Source: an uncultured Pelagibacteraceae bacterium (lineage in GTDB: Bacteria > Pseudomonadota > Alphaproteobacteria > Pelagibacterales > AG-422-B15). Taken from it: a DNA stretch of 64,000 bases. A program made the translations under genes and the position numbers. The notes beneath the pieces are model-generated. The model did no database searches, was not told the DNA's origin, and worked only from the letters and a program-made list of their open reading frames with translations. Shown here piece after piece: positions 18,094 through 28,641 of the stretch. The stretch is from the NCBI GenBank assembly GCA_902578305.1, contig CACHCK010000001.1, positions 119,136 through 183,135 of the forward strand. Reading direction: 5' to 3'. Positions within the stretch are counted from its first letter, which is position 1, and every line of letters starts with the position of its first letter.

Positions 18094-19869
18094 GTGAAAA
18101 AAAAGCGGAATACTGGCCGAAAGAAAATTGATATATATCAAAAGAGTTTTTCATTTACACACAGATACAATAAAGAAAAGTTTGCTTTTGAAAGATTAAA
18201 GTCTTTAAAGAGTAATTTTGCTCTTAAAATAAATAATCGTTTAATATTGTCAGCGATTGTTTTTAGTAGTTTGTTTTTGGCAGTAACAATCAAGATGATA
18301 GAAATTAATTTACTTTACACCGAAAAGGGAAATTATTTTGTTGAGAATGTTGAGACAAAAAGGGGAAATATTCTAGATAGGAATAATACCTCTCTTACAG
18401 CAAATTTATTAACATCCCATATATCTGTAAATCCAAAAGCTGTGTACGATAAGAAAAAATTTATTAGTAAAGTCTCAGCAATAAATAATAGGTTTTCCGC
18501 AACTGATCTTGATAAATTGGTATCTGAAAAAAAATTCTTCTGGCTTGATCGAAATGTTGAACCCTTAGAATTACAAAAGTATATAGATTTAGGTGAAACT
18601 GGAATTGAATTCAGAGATGCTTATAAAAGAAAATATCTTCACAGTGAACTTTTTAGTCATTTAGTTGGAAAAGTTGACATTGATAATACAGGCGTATCTG
18701 GACTAGAAAAATCTTTTAATAAGTTTCTTCAAAATGAAGAAAATAATGATTTGATATTATCTTTAGATACAAGAATACAACACATTGTTCGCGATGAAAT
18801 ACTAGCTGCTATGAAACTATATAAAGCAACTGGTGGCTCAGGACTCATAATGAATGTCAATAATGGAGAAATTCTTGCCATGACATCACTTCCAGATTTT
18901 GATCCCAATACTAAAAATGCGAATGACAATGATAAGTTCAACAAAAACACATTAGGTGTATATGAGTTTGGTTCAGTGATGAAAATATTTACTGCAGCAA
19001 TGGGAATTGAGGAAAAAATTTTTCAGCCAAATACAAAGTACGAGATTGAAAATCATATTTATATTGGAAAGCACCGTGTAGAGGATGTTCACAGGCCTTG
19101 TGAGATAAAAATGTGTTCTGTTGAAGAAATATTTGTTGAGTCATCAAATATTGGAACGATAAAAATGATTAGAGATATTGGTAAAGAATTACAGCAAGAA
19201 TATTTGTCTCAACTTGGATTACTTCGTCAAGTAAATATTGGAATACCAGAAAAAGCAATTCCAATTGTTCCTGACCCATGGAGAACAGTTAATACAGAAT
19301 CAATCTCTTACGGTTATGGCCTTTCAGTATCACCATTGCATTTGGCTGTAGCTACATCAGCTGTAGTAAATGGAGGATATTTAATTAAGCCATCTCTAAC
19401 AAAATTAGGAGATGATATGCGATATGAAAATCAAATTTTTTCAGAAGAGACCAGTGAAATTATGCGTTACCTTTTAAGCCAAGTTGTTGCAAAAGGGACT
19501 GCCAAAGAAGCCTTTAACAAGGATGCTGATAAAGCATACACAGAAGATGGTAAGTTTAAATATTTGGTTGGAGGTAAGACAGGCACATCTCACAAAATAG
19601 ACAAAAAATCCTACACAAGAGAAAAGTTAACTACTTTTATATCGGTACTACCCATACACAAGCCTAAGTATGTAGTTCTTATCTCATTAGACGACCCGAA
19701 AGGGATTAATAGAGAATATGGAGAGCCATATAATACTTGGAACTGGAGTGATGCTGGGTGGAATGCGGCAAGAGTTTCAAGACAAATTATTGATAGAGTA
19801 AGTCCTATTTTGGACATAAAGGCAAGATACATACCTAATGAAAACATGCTCATTAATACCTCTCTTTAA
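18094..19869 (+). CDS. ftsI: division transpeptidase FtsI (PBP3)
   Basis: FtsI crosslinks septal peptidoglycan in partnership with FtsW. This 591-residue class B penicillin-binding protein has one N-terminal membrane helix (about 48-68), a PBP dimer domain starting at RGNILDRN, and the transpeptidase domain with S294-V-M-K297, S350-S-N352 and K495-T-G. The start is GTG at 18094, six bases after ftsL. A long basic cytoplasmic N-terminus precedes the membrane helix. Confidence 0.94.
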   Translation: MKKKRNTGRKKIDIYQKSFSFTHRYNKEKFAFERLKSLKSNFALKINNRLILSAIVFSSLFLAVTIKMIEINLLYTEKGNYFVENVETKRGNILDRNNTSLTANLLTSHISVNPKAVYDKKKFISKVSAINNRFSATDLDKLVSEKKFFWLDRNVEPLELQKYIDLGETGIEFRDAYKRKYLHSELFSHLVGKVDIDNTGVSGLEKSFNKFLQNEENNDLILSLDTRIQHIVRDEILAAMKLYKATGGSGLIMNVNNGEILAMTSLPDFDPNTKNANDNDKFNKNTLGVYEFGSVMKIFTAAMGIEEKIFQPNTKYEIENHIYIGKHRVEDVHRPCEIKMCSVEEIFVESSNIGTIKMIRDIGKELQQEYLSQLGLLRQVNIGIPEKAIPIVPDPWRTVNTESISYGYGLSVSPLHLAVATSAVVNGGYLIKPSLTKLGDDMRYENQIFSEETSEIMRYLLSQVVAKGTAKEAFNKDADKAYTEDGKFKYLVGGKTGTSHKIDKKSYTREKLTTFISVLPIHKPKYVVLISLDDPKGINREYGEPYNTWNWSDAGWNAARVSRQIIDRVSPILDIKARYIPNENMLINTSL

Positions 19870-19872
19870 TAA

Positions 19873-21306
19873 ATGCCAAATCACTCCCTTCTAGAAGAAA
19901 TTAAATTAAAGAAGATAAAATTTAATGGAGTCTCATCAGACTCGAGATCGATAAAAAAAGGAAATATTTTTTTTGCAATCCCTGGAAATGAAATAGATGG
20001 ATCCAGGTTCATCAATCAAGCAATTAAAAAGGGTGCAGCAGCTATTGTTGTTCCATCATATAGCAAAGAAAGATATCCCAAGAATACGACAGTGATAAAG
20101 GCTAAAGATATTAGAAAATCACTATCGCTATTAGCATTTGAAATAAACAAAAATAATATTGAAACAAAAATTGCAATAACTGGAACTAATGGAAAAACAT
20201 CTGTTGCATATTTTTTAAGTTATTTACTGAGAATTTCAGGAAAGAGTGTAGCTACTATAGGTACTTTAGGAAACTCTGTATTAAAGAGAAATAAATATAA
20301 CCTTACTTCACCCGAACCGATTGATCTTTCAAAGCAATTAAAAAAGATAGGTCAAAAAAAAATAAAATATTTAGTTATGGAAGCATCAAGTCATGGCTTA
20401 CATCAAAGCAGATTTTATGGAATGGATTTTGATGTTTGTGCGTTAACAAATATATCACATGATCACCTTGATTATCATAAAACTATAAATAATTACATAA
20501 AAAGTAAAATGATCCTTTTCAAAGATTATATACATAAGGATAGTAAATTAATTATTAATTCAAAAACGAAATACATTAAAAAAATAAGATCAATTTTAAA
20601 AAAAAATAAATCCGTTAAGCCATTATATTTTCAAGAAAATAGAAATTATAAAATTATTAAAATCCTAAAAAAAAATGATATTCAACATGTAAAAGCAATA
20701 GTGGGCAGTAAGCGAATTCTTTTAAAGTTTAAAAATTTTCCAAATTTTCAGATAGAAAATTTTATATTTGCAATTTCAATTTTGAATTTAATTGGATTTG
20801 ATCCTAGAAAGCTATCAAAAAGCAGTCTTAATTGCCCTTCAGTATTAGGAAGAATGGAATATGTTGGAAGAACAAAAACAGGTGGAAAAGTTTATGTTGA
20901 TTTTGCACACACGCCTGATGCTCTTAAAAATTCAATTGTAGAGTCAAAAAAGTTAGAGACATCAAACGTACATGTTTTATTTGGTTGCGGTGGAAATAGA
21001 GATAGAAAAAAAAGACCACTAATGGGTAAAATAGCTTCAAAATACGCTGATAAAGCAACAGTCACAGATGATAATCCAAGATATGAAAATCCAGCAAGGA
21101 TTAGAAAGGAAGTGATTGGAAATTTAAAAAATATATCTGAAATTGGTAATAGAAAACTAGCCATAAAAAAAGCTATTAGCGAATTGAAAAGAGGCGATTT
21201 GCTTCTTATTGCCGGCAAAGGTCACGAAAAATTTCAATCCATCATGGGAAAAAAATTTCCTTTTGATGATGTTAAAATTGCTGAAAAATATTTACAAAAA
21301 AAATGA
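19873..21306 (+). CDS. murE: UDP-MurNAc-L-Ala-D-Glu:meso-diaminopimelate ligase MurE
   Basis: MurE adds the third stem residue in the cytoplasm. The 477-residue protein has the N-terminal uridine-binding domain (GVSSDSRSIKKGNIFFAIPG), the ATP loop GTNGKTS (about 104-110) and the DNPR motif (400-403), which in this family selects meso-diaminopimelate rather than lysine. So the wall is of the ordinary Gram-negative A1gamma type. Lysine content is high, in line with AT-rich coding. The stop overlaps murF. Confidence 0.95.
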   Translation: MPNHSLLEEIKLKKIKFNGVSSDSRSIKKGNIFFAIPGNEIDGSRFINQAIKKGAAAIVVPSYSKERYPKNTTVIKAKDIRKSLSLLAFEINKNNIETKIAITGTNGKTSVAYFLSYLLRISGKSVATIGTLGNSVLKRNKYNLTSPEPIDLSKQLKKIGQKKIKYLVMEASSHGLHQSRFYGMDFDVCALTNISHDHLDYHKTINNYIKSKMILFKDYIHKDSKLIINSKTKYIKKIRSILKKNKSVKPLYFQENRNYKIIKILKKNDIQHVKAIVGSKRILLKFKNFPNFQIENFIFAISILNLIGFDPRKLSKSSLNCPSVLGRMEYVGRTKTGGKVYVDFAHTPDALKNSIVESKKLETSNVHVLFGCGGNRDRKKRPLMGKIASKYADKATVTDDNPRYENPARIRKEVIGNLKNISEIGNRKLAIKKAISELKRGDLLLIAGKGHEKFQSIMGKKFPFDDVKIAEKYLQKK

Positions 21307-22667
21307 AAAAATTCATTACAACTACTGAAATAAACGAATTATTTGGGACCAATATTGTTTGTAAAAGAATAACTGGCGCATCTATCGACACACGGTCATT
21401 AAAAAAAGGTAATATTTTTTTTGCAATTAAAGGCTTAAATACAGATGGTCACAAATATTTAGTTGAAGCAGAAAAAAAAGGTGCATCTATTGCTTTTGTT
21501 CATAAAAAAGTGAGAGGCATAAAAATACCTCAAATTAGTGTTAAAGATACGTCTAAAGCACTCCTTAAGCTCGCAACAAAGTACAGAGCACATCTAAAAA
21601 CACAAATTGTGGGTATTACAGGTAGTATTGGGAAGACTGGGACAAAGGATGCAATAAATTATTTGCTTAGAAATGAGAAAGATATTTTCTGTTCGCGTAA
21701 ATCATTTAACAATCAATATGGCCTGCCTCTCGAATTACTAAATATGCCACGGCATACGAAGTATGGATTTTTTGAAATAGGCATGAATCATTCAGGAGAA
21801 ATAAAAAGATTAGTAAAGGTATTGCAGCCACAAACAGCTATTATTTTAAATGTTGAAAATGTTCACCTTGGTAATTTTAAATCTTTAAAAGAAATTGCAT
21901 TAGCAAAATCAGAAATATTCACCTCAACAAAAAGTATTGAAAACTTAATTATTAATAGAAATTCTAATTTTTATAAATTGCTATATATATTATTCAAAAA
22001 ATCAAAGATCAGTACTTGCTTAGACATTGGAAAAGTTAAATCATCAAAAGTATATCTTAAAAAAGAGACAACTATTTCGAATATTATTAAATACCAAGTA
22101 ATTCTGCCTGATGCCAGTAAACTTGATTTTAATCTAAGAAAAAATCAAAAAAATCTTATTTTTAATGCATTAGCCATTATTACTTGCTTTTATATGCTAG
22201 GTTTAAATTTAAAACTAATCAATCAATTCAAAAATGTTCCTTTTACAGAAGGAAGAGGCGAAATACTAAAATCAAAATATAAGGGAAATAAATTAGAATT
22301 ACATGACCATTCTTATAATGCTAGTCCTGTTTCTATGAGAGACACAATCGATATTTTTAATAAGTTTAAAAATAAACATTTAGTTTATGTCATAGGTGAT
22401 ATGAATGAGCTTGGAAATAAATCTAAAAAATTTCATATGGATTTAATTAAATATCTAATACTTATTAAGGCTAAAAAAGTAATTTTTGTTGGGTCAAAAC
22501 TTTATTCGCTTAGAAAAAGATATAAAAGACTTCAGTTTGAATATTATGAGAATATAGATAGTGTTATAAGTAATGCAGAAAAAATATTTAATAGGAATAG
22601 CAAGGTATTTCTAAAAGGTTCAAATTCAATCAATTTACGAAAGTTGTCAAATCATTTAATAAGTTAA
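21303..22667 (+). CDS. murF: UDP-MurNAc-tripeptide:D-Ala-D-Ala ligase MurF
   Basis: MurF attaches the D-Ala-D-Ala dipeptide to finish the UDP-MurNAc-pentapeptide. In the 454 residues the N-terminal TGASIDTRSLKKGNIFFAIKG motif and the ATP loop GITGSIGKTGTKD (about 104-116) are clear; GKTGTK in place of GKTTTK is common in alphaproteobacteria. ATG overlaps the murE stop. The second half is lysine- and asparagine-rich and less conserved than in reference proteins, but the NASPVSMRDTI motif remains. Confidence 0.93.
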   Translation: MKKFITTTEINELFGTNIVCKRITGASIDTRSLKKGNIFFAIKGLNTDGHKYLVEAEKKGASIAFVHKKVRGIKIPQISVKDTSKALLKLATKYRAHLKTQIVGITGSIGKTGTKDAINYLLRNEKDIFCSRKSFNNQYGLPLELLNMPRHTKYGFFEIGMNHSGEIKRLVKVLQPQTAIILNVENVHLGNFKSLKEIALAKSEIFTSTKSIENLIINRNSNFYKLLYILFKKSKISTCLDIGKVKSSKVYLKKETTISNIIKYQVILPDASKLDFNLRKNQKNLIFNALAIITCFYMLGLNLKLINQFKNVPFTEGRGEILKSKYKGNKLELHDHSYNASPVSMRDTIDIFNKFKNKHLVYVIGDMNELGNKSKKFHMDLIKYLILIKAKKVIFVGSKLYSLRKRYKRLQFEYYENIDSVISNAEKIFNRNSKVFLKGSNSINLRKLSNHLIS

Positions 22668-22669
22668 CT

Positions 22670-23752
22670 ATGATCTTATATTTAATTGAGTATTTAAATC
22701 TTGGTGCCCTAAATAATTTTTTAAATTATTTAACAGTTAGAACAGGTCTGGCGTTGTTTACTTCATTTTTTTTTATTCTCTTTTTTGGCCCATTTTTAAT
22801 TAAAAGAATTGGGTCATACCAATCAATTGGTCAGCCTATTAGAGAAGACGGCCCTGAGTCTCACTTAGTAGCTAAAAAAGGGACTCCAACAATGGGAGGA
22901 ATTATAATTTTGATTTCTATAGTTGGATCAATGATTCTATGGGTCAATCCTGAAAGCTATATATCTTGGCCAATTATATTCCTTCTAATATCTTTTGGAT
23001 TGGTTGGTTTTGCAGATGACTTTAGCAAAGTTAAGAAAAAATCAAGTAATGGAATTTCAGCGAAAATAAGAATCTTTTTTCAAATAATAATATCGTTGAT
23101 ATTTATTTATTGGATAACAACTTATAATGAAATTGATATTCAGTTATTATCCTTACCTTTTCTCAAGGATATATTTCTAAACTTAGGTTTATTTTCAATT
23201 CCATTCGTTATATTGGTAATTCTAGGATCAGCAAATGCGGTTAATCTTACAGACGGTCTTGACGGGCTAGCAATTGTTCCCATTATGATTGTCTCTGCGA
23301 CTTTTGCTGTGATCTGCTACTTGGCAGGGAATATGATTTTTTCGAATTATCTTTACATTAATTATTTACCTGGAGCAGGTGAATTAACCGTTCTTTGCGC
23401 AGCCATAATTGGATCCGCTCTTGGCTTTTTATGGTACAACGCGCCTCCTGCAATGGTCTTTATGGGTGATACAGGCTCTTTATCATTAGGTGCTGCATTG
23501 GGGGGTATAAGTGTTCTAACCAAGCAAGAAATTGTATTAGCAATAGTTGGAGGAATATTCGTCGCAGAAGCGGTGTCAGTAATTCTTCAGGTTGGATCAT
23601 ATAAGTTAACCGGCAAACGAATATTCAAAATGGCTCCCTTACACCATCATTTTGAGAAGAATGGTATTGCAGAATCAAAAATAGTAATTCGTTTTTGGAT
23701 AATCGCTTTAATTCTTGCTTTGATTGGACTCGCAACACTTAAGATTAGGTAA
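22670..23752 (+). CDS. mraY: phospho-MurNAc-pentapeptide translocase MraY
   Basis: MraY transfers phospho-MurNAc-pentapeptide to undecaprenyl phosphate, making lipid I at the inner membrane. The 360-residue protein has about ten membrane helices. Catalytic loops are intact: GTPTMGGIIIL, FADDFSKVKKKSSNGISAK, NLTDGLDGLA (two catalytic aspartates), MGDTGSLSLGAALG and the HHHFEKNG loop. It starts two bases after the murF stop. Confidence 0.96.
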   Translation: MILYLIEYLNLGALNNFLNYLTVRTGLALFTSFFFILFFGPFLIKRIGSYQSIGQPIREDGPESHLVAKKGTPTMGGIIILISIVGSMILWVNPESYISWPIIFLLISFGLVGFADDFSKVKKKSSNGISAKIRIFFQIIISLIFIYWITTYNEIDIQLLSLPFLKDIFLNLGLFSIPFVILVILGSANAVNLTDGLDGLAIVPIMIVSATFAVICYLAGNMIFSNYLYINYLPGAGELTVLCAAIIGSALGFLWYNAPPAMVFMGDTGSLSLGAALGGISVLTKQEIVLAIVGGIFVAEAVSVILQVGSYKLTGKRIFKMAPLHHHFEKNGIAESKIVIRFWIIALILALIGLATLKIR

Positions 23753-23756
23753 CTAA

Positions 23757-25073
23757 ATGTTGAAGTCAAAATGTTTTTCAAAGAAAAGCTATGTAGTCAT
23801 TGGCATGGGAAAAACAGGATGTTCAATTTATAAATCTCTTATAAATAGTGGAGCCGCAGTATATTTTTGGGAAGATAATCCTAAACACTCAAAAAAAATA
23901 TCAAATAAAGGATATAAAAAGTATTCTTCTAAAATAAGTCAAATAGACTATGTTATACCTAGTCCTGGAATTGCTACAAAAGGAAAGTCAGCACATAAAC
24001 TGATAAAAAAATTAACTTCAAAAAATACTAAACTGATAAGTGAATTAGATTTATTTCAAATATACCTGGATAATTTAAATATAAGAAACCAGATTAAAAT
24101 AATTGCGGTTACAGGCACAAATGGAAAATCAACAACAGTATCGCTTATTCATCATATTCTTAAAAAAAATAAATTTAATACAGTGCTTGCGGGGAATATA
24201 GGTAACCCGATTTTCGAAACAAAGATGATTAAAAAAGGTTTTTATGTTTTAGAATTATCATCTTATCAATTAGAGAGCTCCAAGATATTTCAACCTGATA
24301 TTGCCTGTATACTTAATTTAACCCCAGATCATTTGGCGAGACATAATACAATGTCTAATTATGGTAATGCTAAATTAAATATTTTTAAAAATATAAATAG
24401 CTCACAAAAAGGTTTTTTTAATAATGATTCAATTATTAAAAAATTAATAAAAAAGAATAATCATTTGAGCAAAATGAAAAATTTAAAGCAGATTAATAAA
24501 AATAAAAAAAACTCCATTAAAAAATTAAATGAAAATCAATATAATTTACTGAGTAACGACCAAAACTACCACTTCTCATATGAAATTTTGAAAGAAGTGG
24601 GCCTAAGCAGCAATAAAATCTTCAATGCTTTTAAATCATTTAGAGGGCTTGAGTTTAGACAACAAATAATTTTTTCAGACAAAAGGAAACTTATTATAAA
24701 TGATTCCAAATCAACAAATTATCATTCTCTAATTGCTGCGCTAAAAAAATATAAAGATATCATCTTGATATGCGGTGGTCAGATAAAAAGCAATAATATC
24801 AGTATATTAGATGACAGTCTTGGCAATATTAAAAAAGTAATAATTATTGGAGAGGAATCTAATACTTTTCACAAATACTTTCAGAGTAAAGTTACCACAG
24901 TTTATGTTCAAAGCTTAGATAAAGCAGTGGTCGAAATGAGTAAATTTATGAAGACCAATACAGATTTCAATACTCTTTTATTTAGTCCAGGCGCTGCTTC
25001 ATTTGACCAATATAATAACTTTGAAGAACGTGGAAGACATTTTAATAAACTTATAAGCAAACTTAGCAAATAA
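23757..25073 (+). CDS. murD: UDP-MurNAc-L-alanine:D-glutamate ligase MurD
   Basis: MurD adds D-glutamate to UDP-MurNAc-L-alanine. The 438-residue protein has an N-terminal Rossmann-like domain (VVIGMGKTGCSIYKSL), the ATP loop AVTGTNGKSTTVSLI (about 116-130), the ELSSYQLE segment and a C-terminal ligase domain with NDSKSTN and GGQIKSN (family: GGxDKG). The middle region (about 220-265) is very rich in Lys/Asn. The stop shares a base with the ftsW start (TAATG). Confidence 0.94.
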   Translation: MLKSKCFSKKSYVVIGMGKTGCSIYKSLINSGAAVYFWEDNPKHSKKISNKGYKKYSSKISQIDYVIPSPGIATKGKSAHKLIKKLTSKNTKLISELDLFQIYLDNLNIRNQIKIIAVTGTNGKSTTVSLIHHILKKNKFNTVLAGNIGNPIFETKMIKKGFYVLELSSYQLESSKIFQPDIACILNLTPDHLARHNTMSNYGNAKLNIFKNINSSQKGFFNNDSIIKKLIKKNNHLSKMKNLKQINKNKKNSIKKLNENQYNLLSNDQNYHFSYEILKEVGLSSNKIFNAFKSFRGLEFRQQIIFSDKRKLIINDSKSTNYHSLIAALKKYKDIILICGGQIKSNNISILDDSLGNIKKVIIIGEESNTFHKYFQSKVTTVYVQSLDKAVVEMSKFMKTNTDFNTLLFSPGAASFDQYNNFEERGRHFNKLISKLSK

Positions 25074-26185
25074 TGAATAAAAGAACTTATGAACAGTCAA
25101 TAATTACAAACTGGATTACTGAAATAAATAAGCCAATTTTTTTTTGTATAACAGTATTAATAACTTTTGGTCTATTAATAAGTTTAACTATAAACCCTGG
25201 TACAAGCAGGTATCTCAATAACAATCTATTTGCATTTTTTAATATACAGGCTTTGTACCTAGCAATAGGTTTTTTAGTATTTATTTCTATTTCACTGATT
25301 GAGACAAAATACATCAAATTATTTAGTGTGATATTATTTACAGTATTTTTTACTTTACTAGCTCTTACTCTATTATTTGGGGATGAAATCAAAGGTTCAA
25401 GAAGATGGATAAGTTTTGGATCTTTTTCTCTCATGCCAATAGAATTAGTAAAGCCAGTATTTTGCGTTGTACTGGCTCTGATATTAAATAATCAATACCA
25501 AGGTACAAAAATATCATCTCACTCACTAAGCGCTTTAATCTATATTTCAGTTGCAAGTATACTCGTTTTGCAGCCTGATATTAGTCAATTTTTTTTATTA
25601 TCAGCTATTTATTTTGGTTCAGTGCTTATGAGTGGTTTCAGTATTATAATACTCACTGTAATTGTGGTTTTTGGAATTCTAAGTTTTGTGATGATATATT
25701 TGCTCAATTTTAATGTTCAAAATAGAATAAATTCATTTTTATTTCCAAATGAATATGACGTAAGTCAAACTGAAATTTCTCTTCAAGCAATTAAACAAGG
25801 AGGTATTATTGGTGTGGGACCGGGTAATGGTCTTTTAAAAAATAAAATTCCTGAAGCTAATTCAGATTATATTTTTTCTGTGGTTGCAGAAGAGTATGGT
25901 CTCATAGGTTGTACACTTATATTATTAATCTTCTTTATAATATCATATCAAGGTTTCAAAAAAATTTACGGAAACAATGATCACTTTATTCAAATCTGTT
26001 TATTTACCCTTATTTTATATGTATGCTTACAGGCCTTAATCCACATAGGGGTAAATATAAGGTTGATACCAACAACTGGAATTACCTTACCGTTTATCAG
26101 CTATGGAGGTTCATCGGTCCTTGGCATGTCAATTGCAGCGGGATTAATTTTATTATTTTCAAAGAATCGACATATTCGTGAATAG
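25073..26185 (+). CDS. ftsW: septal SEDS glycosyltransferase FtsW
   Basis: FtsW polymerises lipid II at the septum with FtsI. This 370-residue protein has about ten membrane helices and the SEDS marks: GSRRWISFGSFSLMPIELVKP, a large loop with NRINSFLFP, QAIKQGGIIGVGPGNG, and the C-terminal PTTGITLPFISYGGSSVLGMSIAAG. Its place between murD and murG marks it as the division paralogue; the elongation paralogue RodA is encoded near the end of the window. Confidence 0.95.
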   Translation: MNKRTYEQSIITNWITEINKPIFFCITVLITFGLLISLTINPGTSRYLNNNLFAFFNIQALYLAIGFLVFISISLIETKYIKLFSVILFTVFFTLLALTLLFGDEIKGSRRWISFGSFSLMPIELVKPVFCVVLALILNNQYQGTKISSHSLSALIYISVASILVLQPDISQFFLLSAIYFGSVLMSGFSIIILTVIVVFGILSFVMIYLLNFNVQNRINSFLFPNEYDVSQTEISLQAIKQGGIIGVGPGNGLLKNKIPEANSDYIFSVVAEEYGLIGCTLILLIFFIISYQGFKKIYGNNDHFIQICLFTLILYVCLQALIHIGVNIRLIPTTGITLPFISYGGSSVLGMSIAAGLILLFSKNRHIRE

Positions 26186-26194
26186 ACTAACTTT

Positions 26195-27253
26195 ATGAAA
26201 AAACTTTTTTTAGTAGGTGGAGGTACTGGTGGCCACTGTATACCAATAAATGTTGTTTATTCGGAGGCACCTAAAAATTTTAAATGCTTTATTTTAACCG
26301 ATAACAGAGGCAAGAAATATTTCGATAATATAGACTCAAATAATGTAATTATACTTAGAAATCTTATTTCTTCTCAATCAAGACTAGCAAATATTATAAA
26401 TTCTCCGTTCTTATTTATTCAATCAATATTATACAATTTTAAAATCAAACCCGATTACACTATAGGTTTTGGTGGATTTTTCACAATACCTGTTCTTTTC
26501 GCTAGTTTAATAATGAGAAAAAAAATTTTTCTTCATGAGGGCAATGCATTTATTGGAAAAGCGAATAAATTATTATTTAAATATGTAGGTAATATCTTTA
26601 CAACTTTTAACGAAACGCATGGTGAAAAACTAATTCAAAATAAAAATTCATTCAGAGTTGGTTTGCCAACTAGGAGTAGTAGAAACTTAAAAAACAAAGA
26701 AACTAATAAAAAAAATCAGCTTAAAATATGTATTCTTGGTGGCAGCCAAGGTGCAAAAAACCTTTCAGATAATATTGCTCATTCGATCATAAAATCTAAG
26801 AATGAATGTAAGAAAGAATTTATTGTTTACCATCAATGTAGAAAAGAAGATGTAAACTTAGTAGAAAAACTTTATAGAGAAAATAGTATTGAGTGCTATG
26901 TAAATGTATACTTCAGCAATGTCACAGATATTTTAGAGAATACAAATTTGATTATTTCACGAGCTGGCTCATCGACTGTAAATGAAATTATTTGCTTTGG
27001 AATTCCCTCAATTTTGATTCCTTATCCATATGCTGCCGACAACCATCAATATTATAATGCATCAGTTCTTAAAAGTCTTAATTGTGCTGAAATAATTAAG
27101 GACAAAGATATGAATACTCACTTATTATCAAGTCTGATAAATAAAATAATCAACAACCCGCAAAGAAGAGAGTCGATTAAAGAAACTTTAAAAAAAGAGT
27201 ATATAAACAATCCTGTTGAAAGAATTTTTAAGCATATAGAAGCAAGTCAATGA
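26195..27253 (+). CDS. murG: lipid II synthase MurG (GlcNAc transferase)
   Basis: MurG adds GlcNAc to lipid I on the cytoplasmic face of the inner membrane. The 352-residue GT28-family enzyme has the glycine loop GGGTGGHCIP (about 8-17), FGGFFTIPV with HEGN soon after (family: GGY..P...HEQN), the second loop LGGSQGAKNL and the UDP-binding ISRAGSSTVNEI. It overlaps murC by four bases. Confidence 0.94.
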   Translation: MKKLFLVGGGTGGHCIPINVVYSEAPKNFKCFILTDNRGKKYFDNIDSNNVIILRNLISSQSRLANIINSPFLFIQSILYNFKIKPDYTIGFGGFFTIPVLFASLIMRKKIFLHEGNAFIGKANKLLFKYVGNIFTTFNETHGEKLIQNKNSFRVGLPTRSSRNLKNKETNKKNQLKICILGGSQGAKNLSDNIAHSIIKSKNECKKEFIVYHQCRKEDVNLVEKLYRENSIECYVNVYFSNVTDILENTNLIISRAGSSTVNEIICFGIPSILIPYPYAADNHQYYNASVLKSLNCAEIIKDKDMNTHLLSSLINKIINNPQRRESIKETLKKEYINNPVERIFKHIEASQ

Positions 27254-28641
27254 AATTAAATAAAAATAAATTAATACATATTGTAGGAGTTGGTGGAATT
27301 GGGATGAGTGGAATTGCAGAAATTTTATCAGAAATGGGATATCAAGTTCAAGGAAGTGACATAAAAATTAACGCAAACATTGTTCGATTAAATAAAAAGA
27401 AAATAAAAACTTTCAATTCACATAAACAGTCAAATTTAAAAAATGTAAGCTTAGTTGTTTATTCATCTGCAATAAGTAAAAACAATATTGAGCTTGAACA
27501 TTCCAAAAAAATTAAAATTCCTTCAATTTCAAGAGCTGAAATATTATCTCAAATTGTAAAACTAAAAAAAACTATAGCTATATCTGGGTCTCATGGGAAA
27601 ACTACTACGACATCTCTAATTTCTGCAGTTTTAAATGGTGCAAGAATGAAACCCACTGTAATCAATGGTGGAATAATAAATCAGTTTGGAACAAATACAA
27701 AATTAGGATCAGGTGATTGGTTAGTAGTTGAAGCTGATGAATCTGACGGTACTTTTGTGAAACTTCCAGCCTCAATTTCTGTGGTAACTAATATTGATAA
27801 AGAACATCTTGATTACTATTCAAATTTTCAAAATCTAAAAAACTATTTCAAAAGGTTTATCACACAAGTTCCTTTTTATGGTTTCGCAGTAATATGTATA
27901 GATGATAATGAGCTACGTAAGTTAGCTGCAAATATAAGTACTACAAAAATTATTAGTACTGGTTTTCATAGAGAAAGTGATATCAAATGTATTAAATTAA
28001 GACATAAAGCCAATGAAACAATATTTGATGTTTTTGTAAAAGAGAAAAACCAAACTATTAAAAATATTAAATTACCACTTCATGGAGCGTATAATGTAAA
28101 TAATGCATTAGCTGCTATAGCAGTTGGTCTTCAATTAAATGTAAAACCAGAAATAATTAAGAAGTCTCTAAATTCTTTTAAGGGTGTCCAAAGAAGACTT
28201 ACTGAATTATGGAGTAATAATAATATAAGAGTTGTTGATGATTATGCCCATCATCCGACCGAAATAAGTAATGTATTAAAAGGATTGGTTGATGCAGACA
28301 AAAAAAATAGAATAATAACTATTTTCCAGCCTCATAGATTCTCAAGGGTTTTAGATTTGAAAAACAAATTCACGACGTGTTTTAAAAATAGTGAATGTGT
28401 ATTTGTTTCGGATGTTTATGGAGCGGGTGAGAAAAAACCAAAAAATTTCGATTTAAATAAATTTATTAGTAACATTGCAAAAAATTCTAAAGTCAAAGCT
28501 GAATATTTTGTTAAAAACGATCAATTATTTGAATTAACAAAGAAGAATAGATCAAAAATAATCTTTTTATTTTTAGGAGCTGGGACAGTTACAGATTGGG
28601 CTCAAAATTTTGCTAAAGAGTTAAAAAAAATTTATGAATGA
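27250..28641 (+). CDS. murC: UDP-MurNAc:L-alanine ligase MurC
   Basis: MurC adds the first stem residue. The 463-residue protein opens with the nucleotide-binding HIVGVGGIGMSGIAEIL motif, has the ATP loop AISGSHGKTTTTSLIS, VEADESDGTF and the C-terminal DDYAHHPTEI and FQPHRFSR motifs. All are canonical. It overlaps murG upstream and murB downstream (by 8 bases). Confidence 0.96.
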   Translation: MKLNKNKLIHIVGVGGIGMSGIAEILSEMGYQVQGSDIKINANIVRLNKKKIKTFNSHKQSNLKNVSLVVYSSAISKNNIELEHSKKIKIPSISRAEILSQIVKLKKTIAISGSHGKTTTTSLISAVLNGARMKPTVINGGIINQFGTNTKLGSGDWLVVEADESDGTFVKLPASISVVTNIDKEHLDYYSNFQNLKNYFKRFITQVPFYGFAVICIDDNELRKLAANISTTKIISTGFHRESDIKCIKLRHKANETIFDVFVKEKNQTIKNIKLPLHGAYNVNNALAAIAVGLQLNVKPEIIKKSLNSFKGVQRRLTELWSNNNIRVVDDYAHHPTEISNVLKGLVDADKKNRIITIFQPHRFSRVLDLKNKFTTCFKNSECVFVSDVYGAGEKKPKNFDLNKFISNIAKNSKVKAEYFVKNDQLFELTKKNRSKIIFLFLGAGTVTDWAQNFAKELKKIYE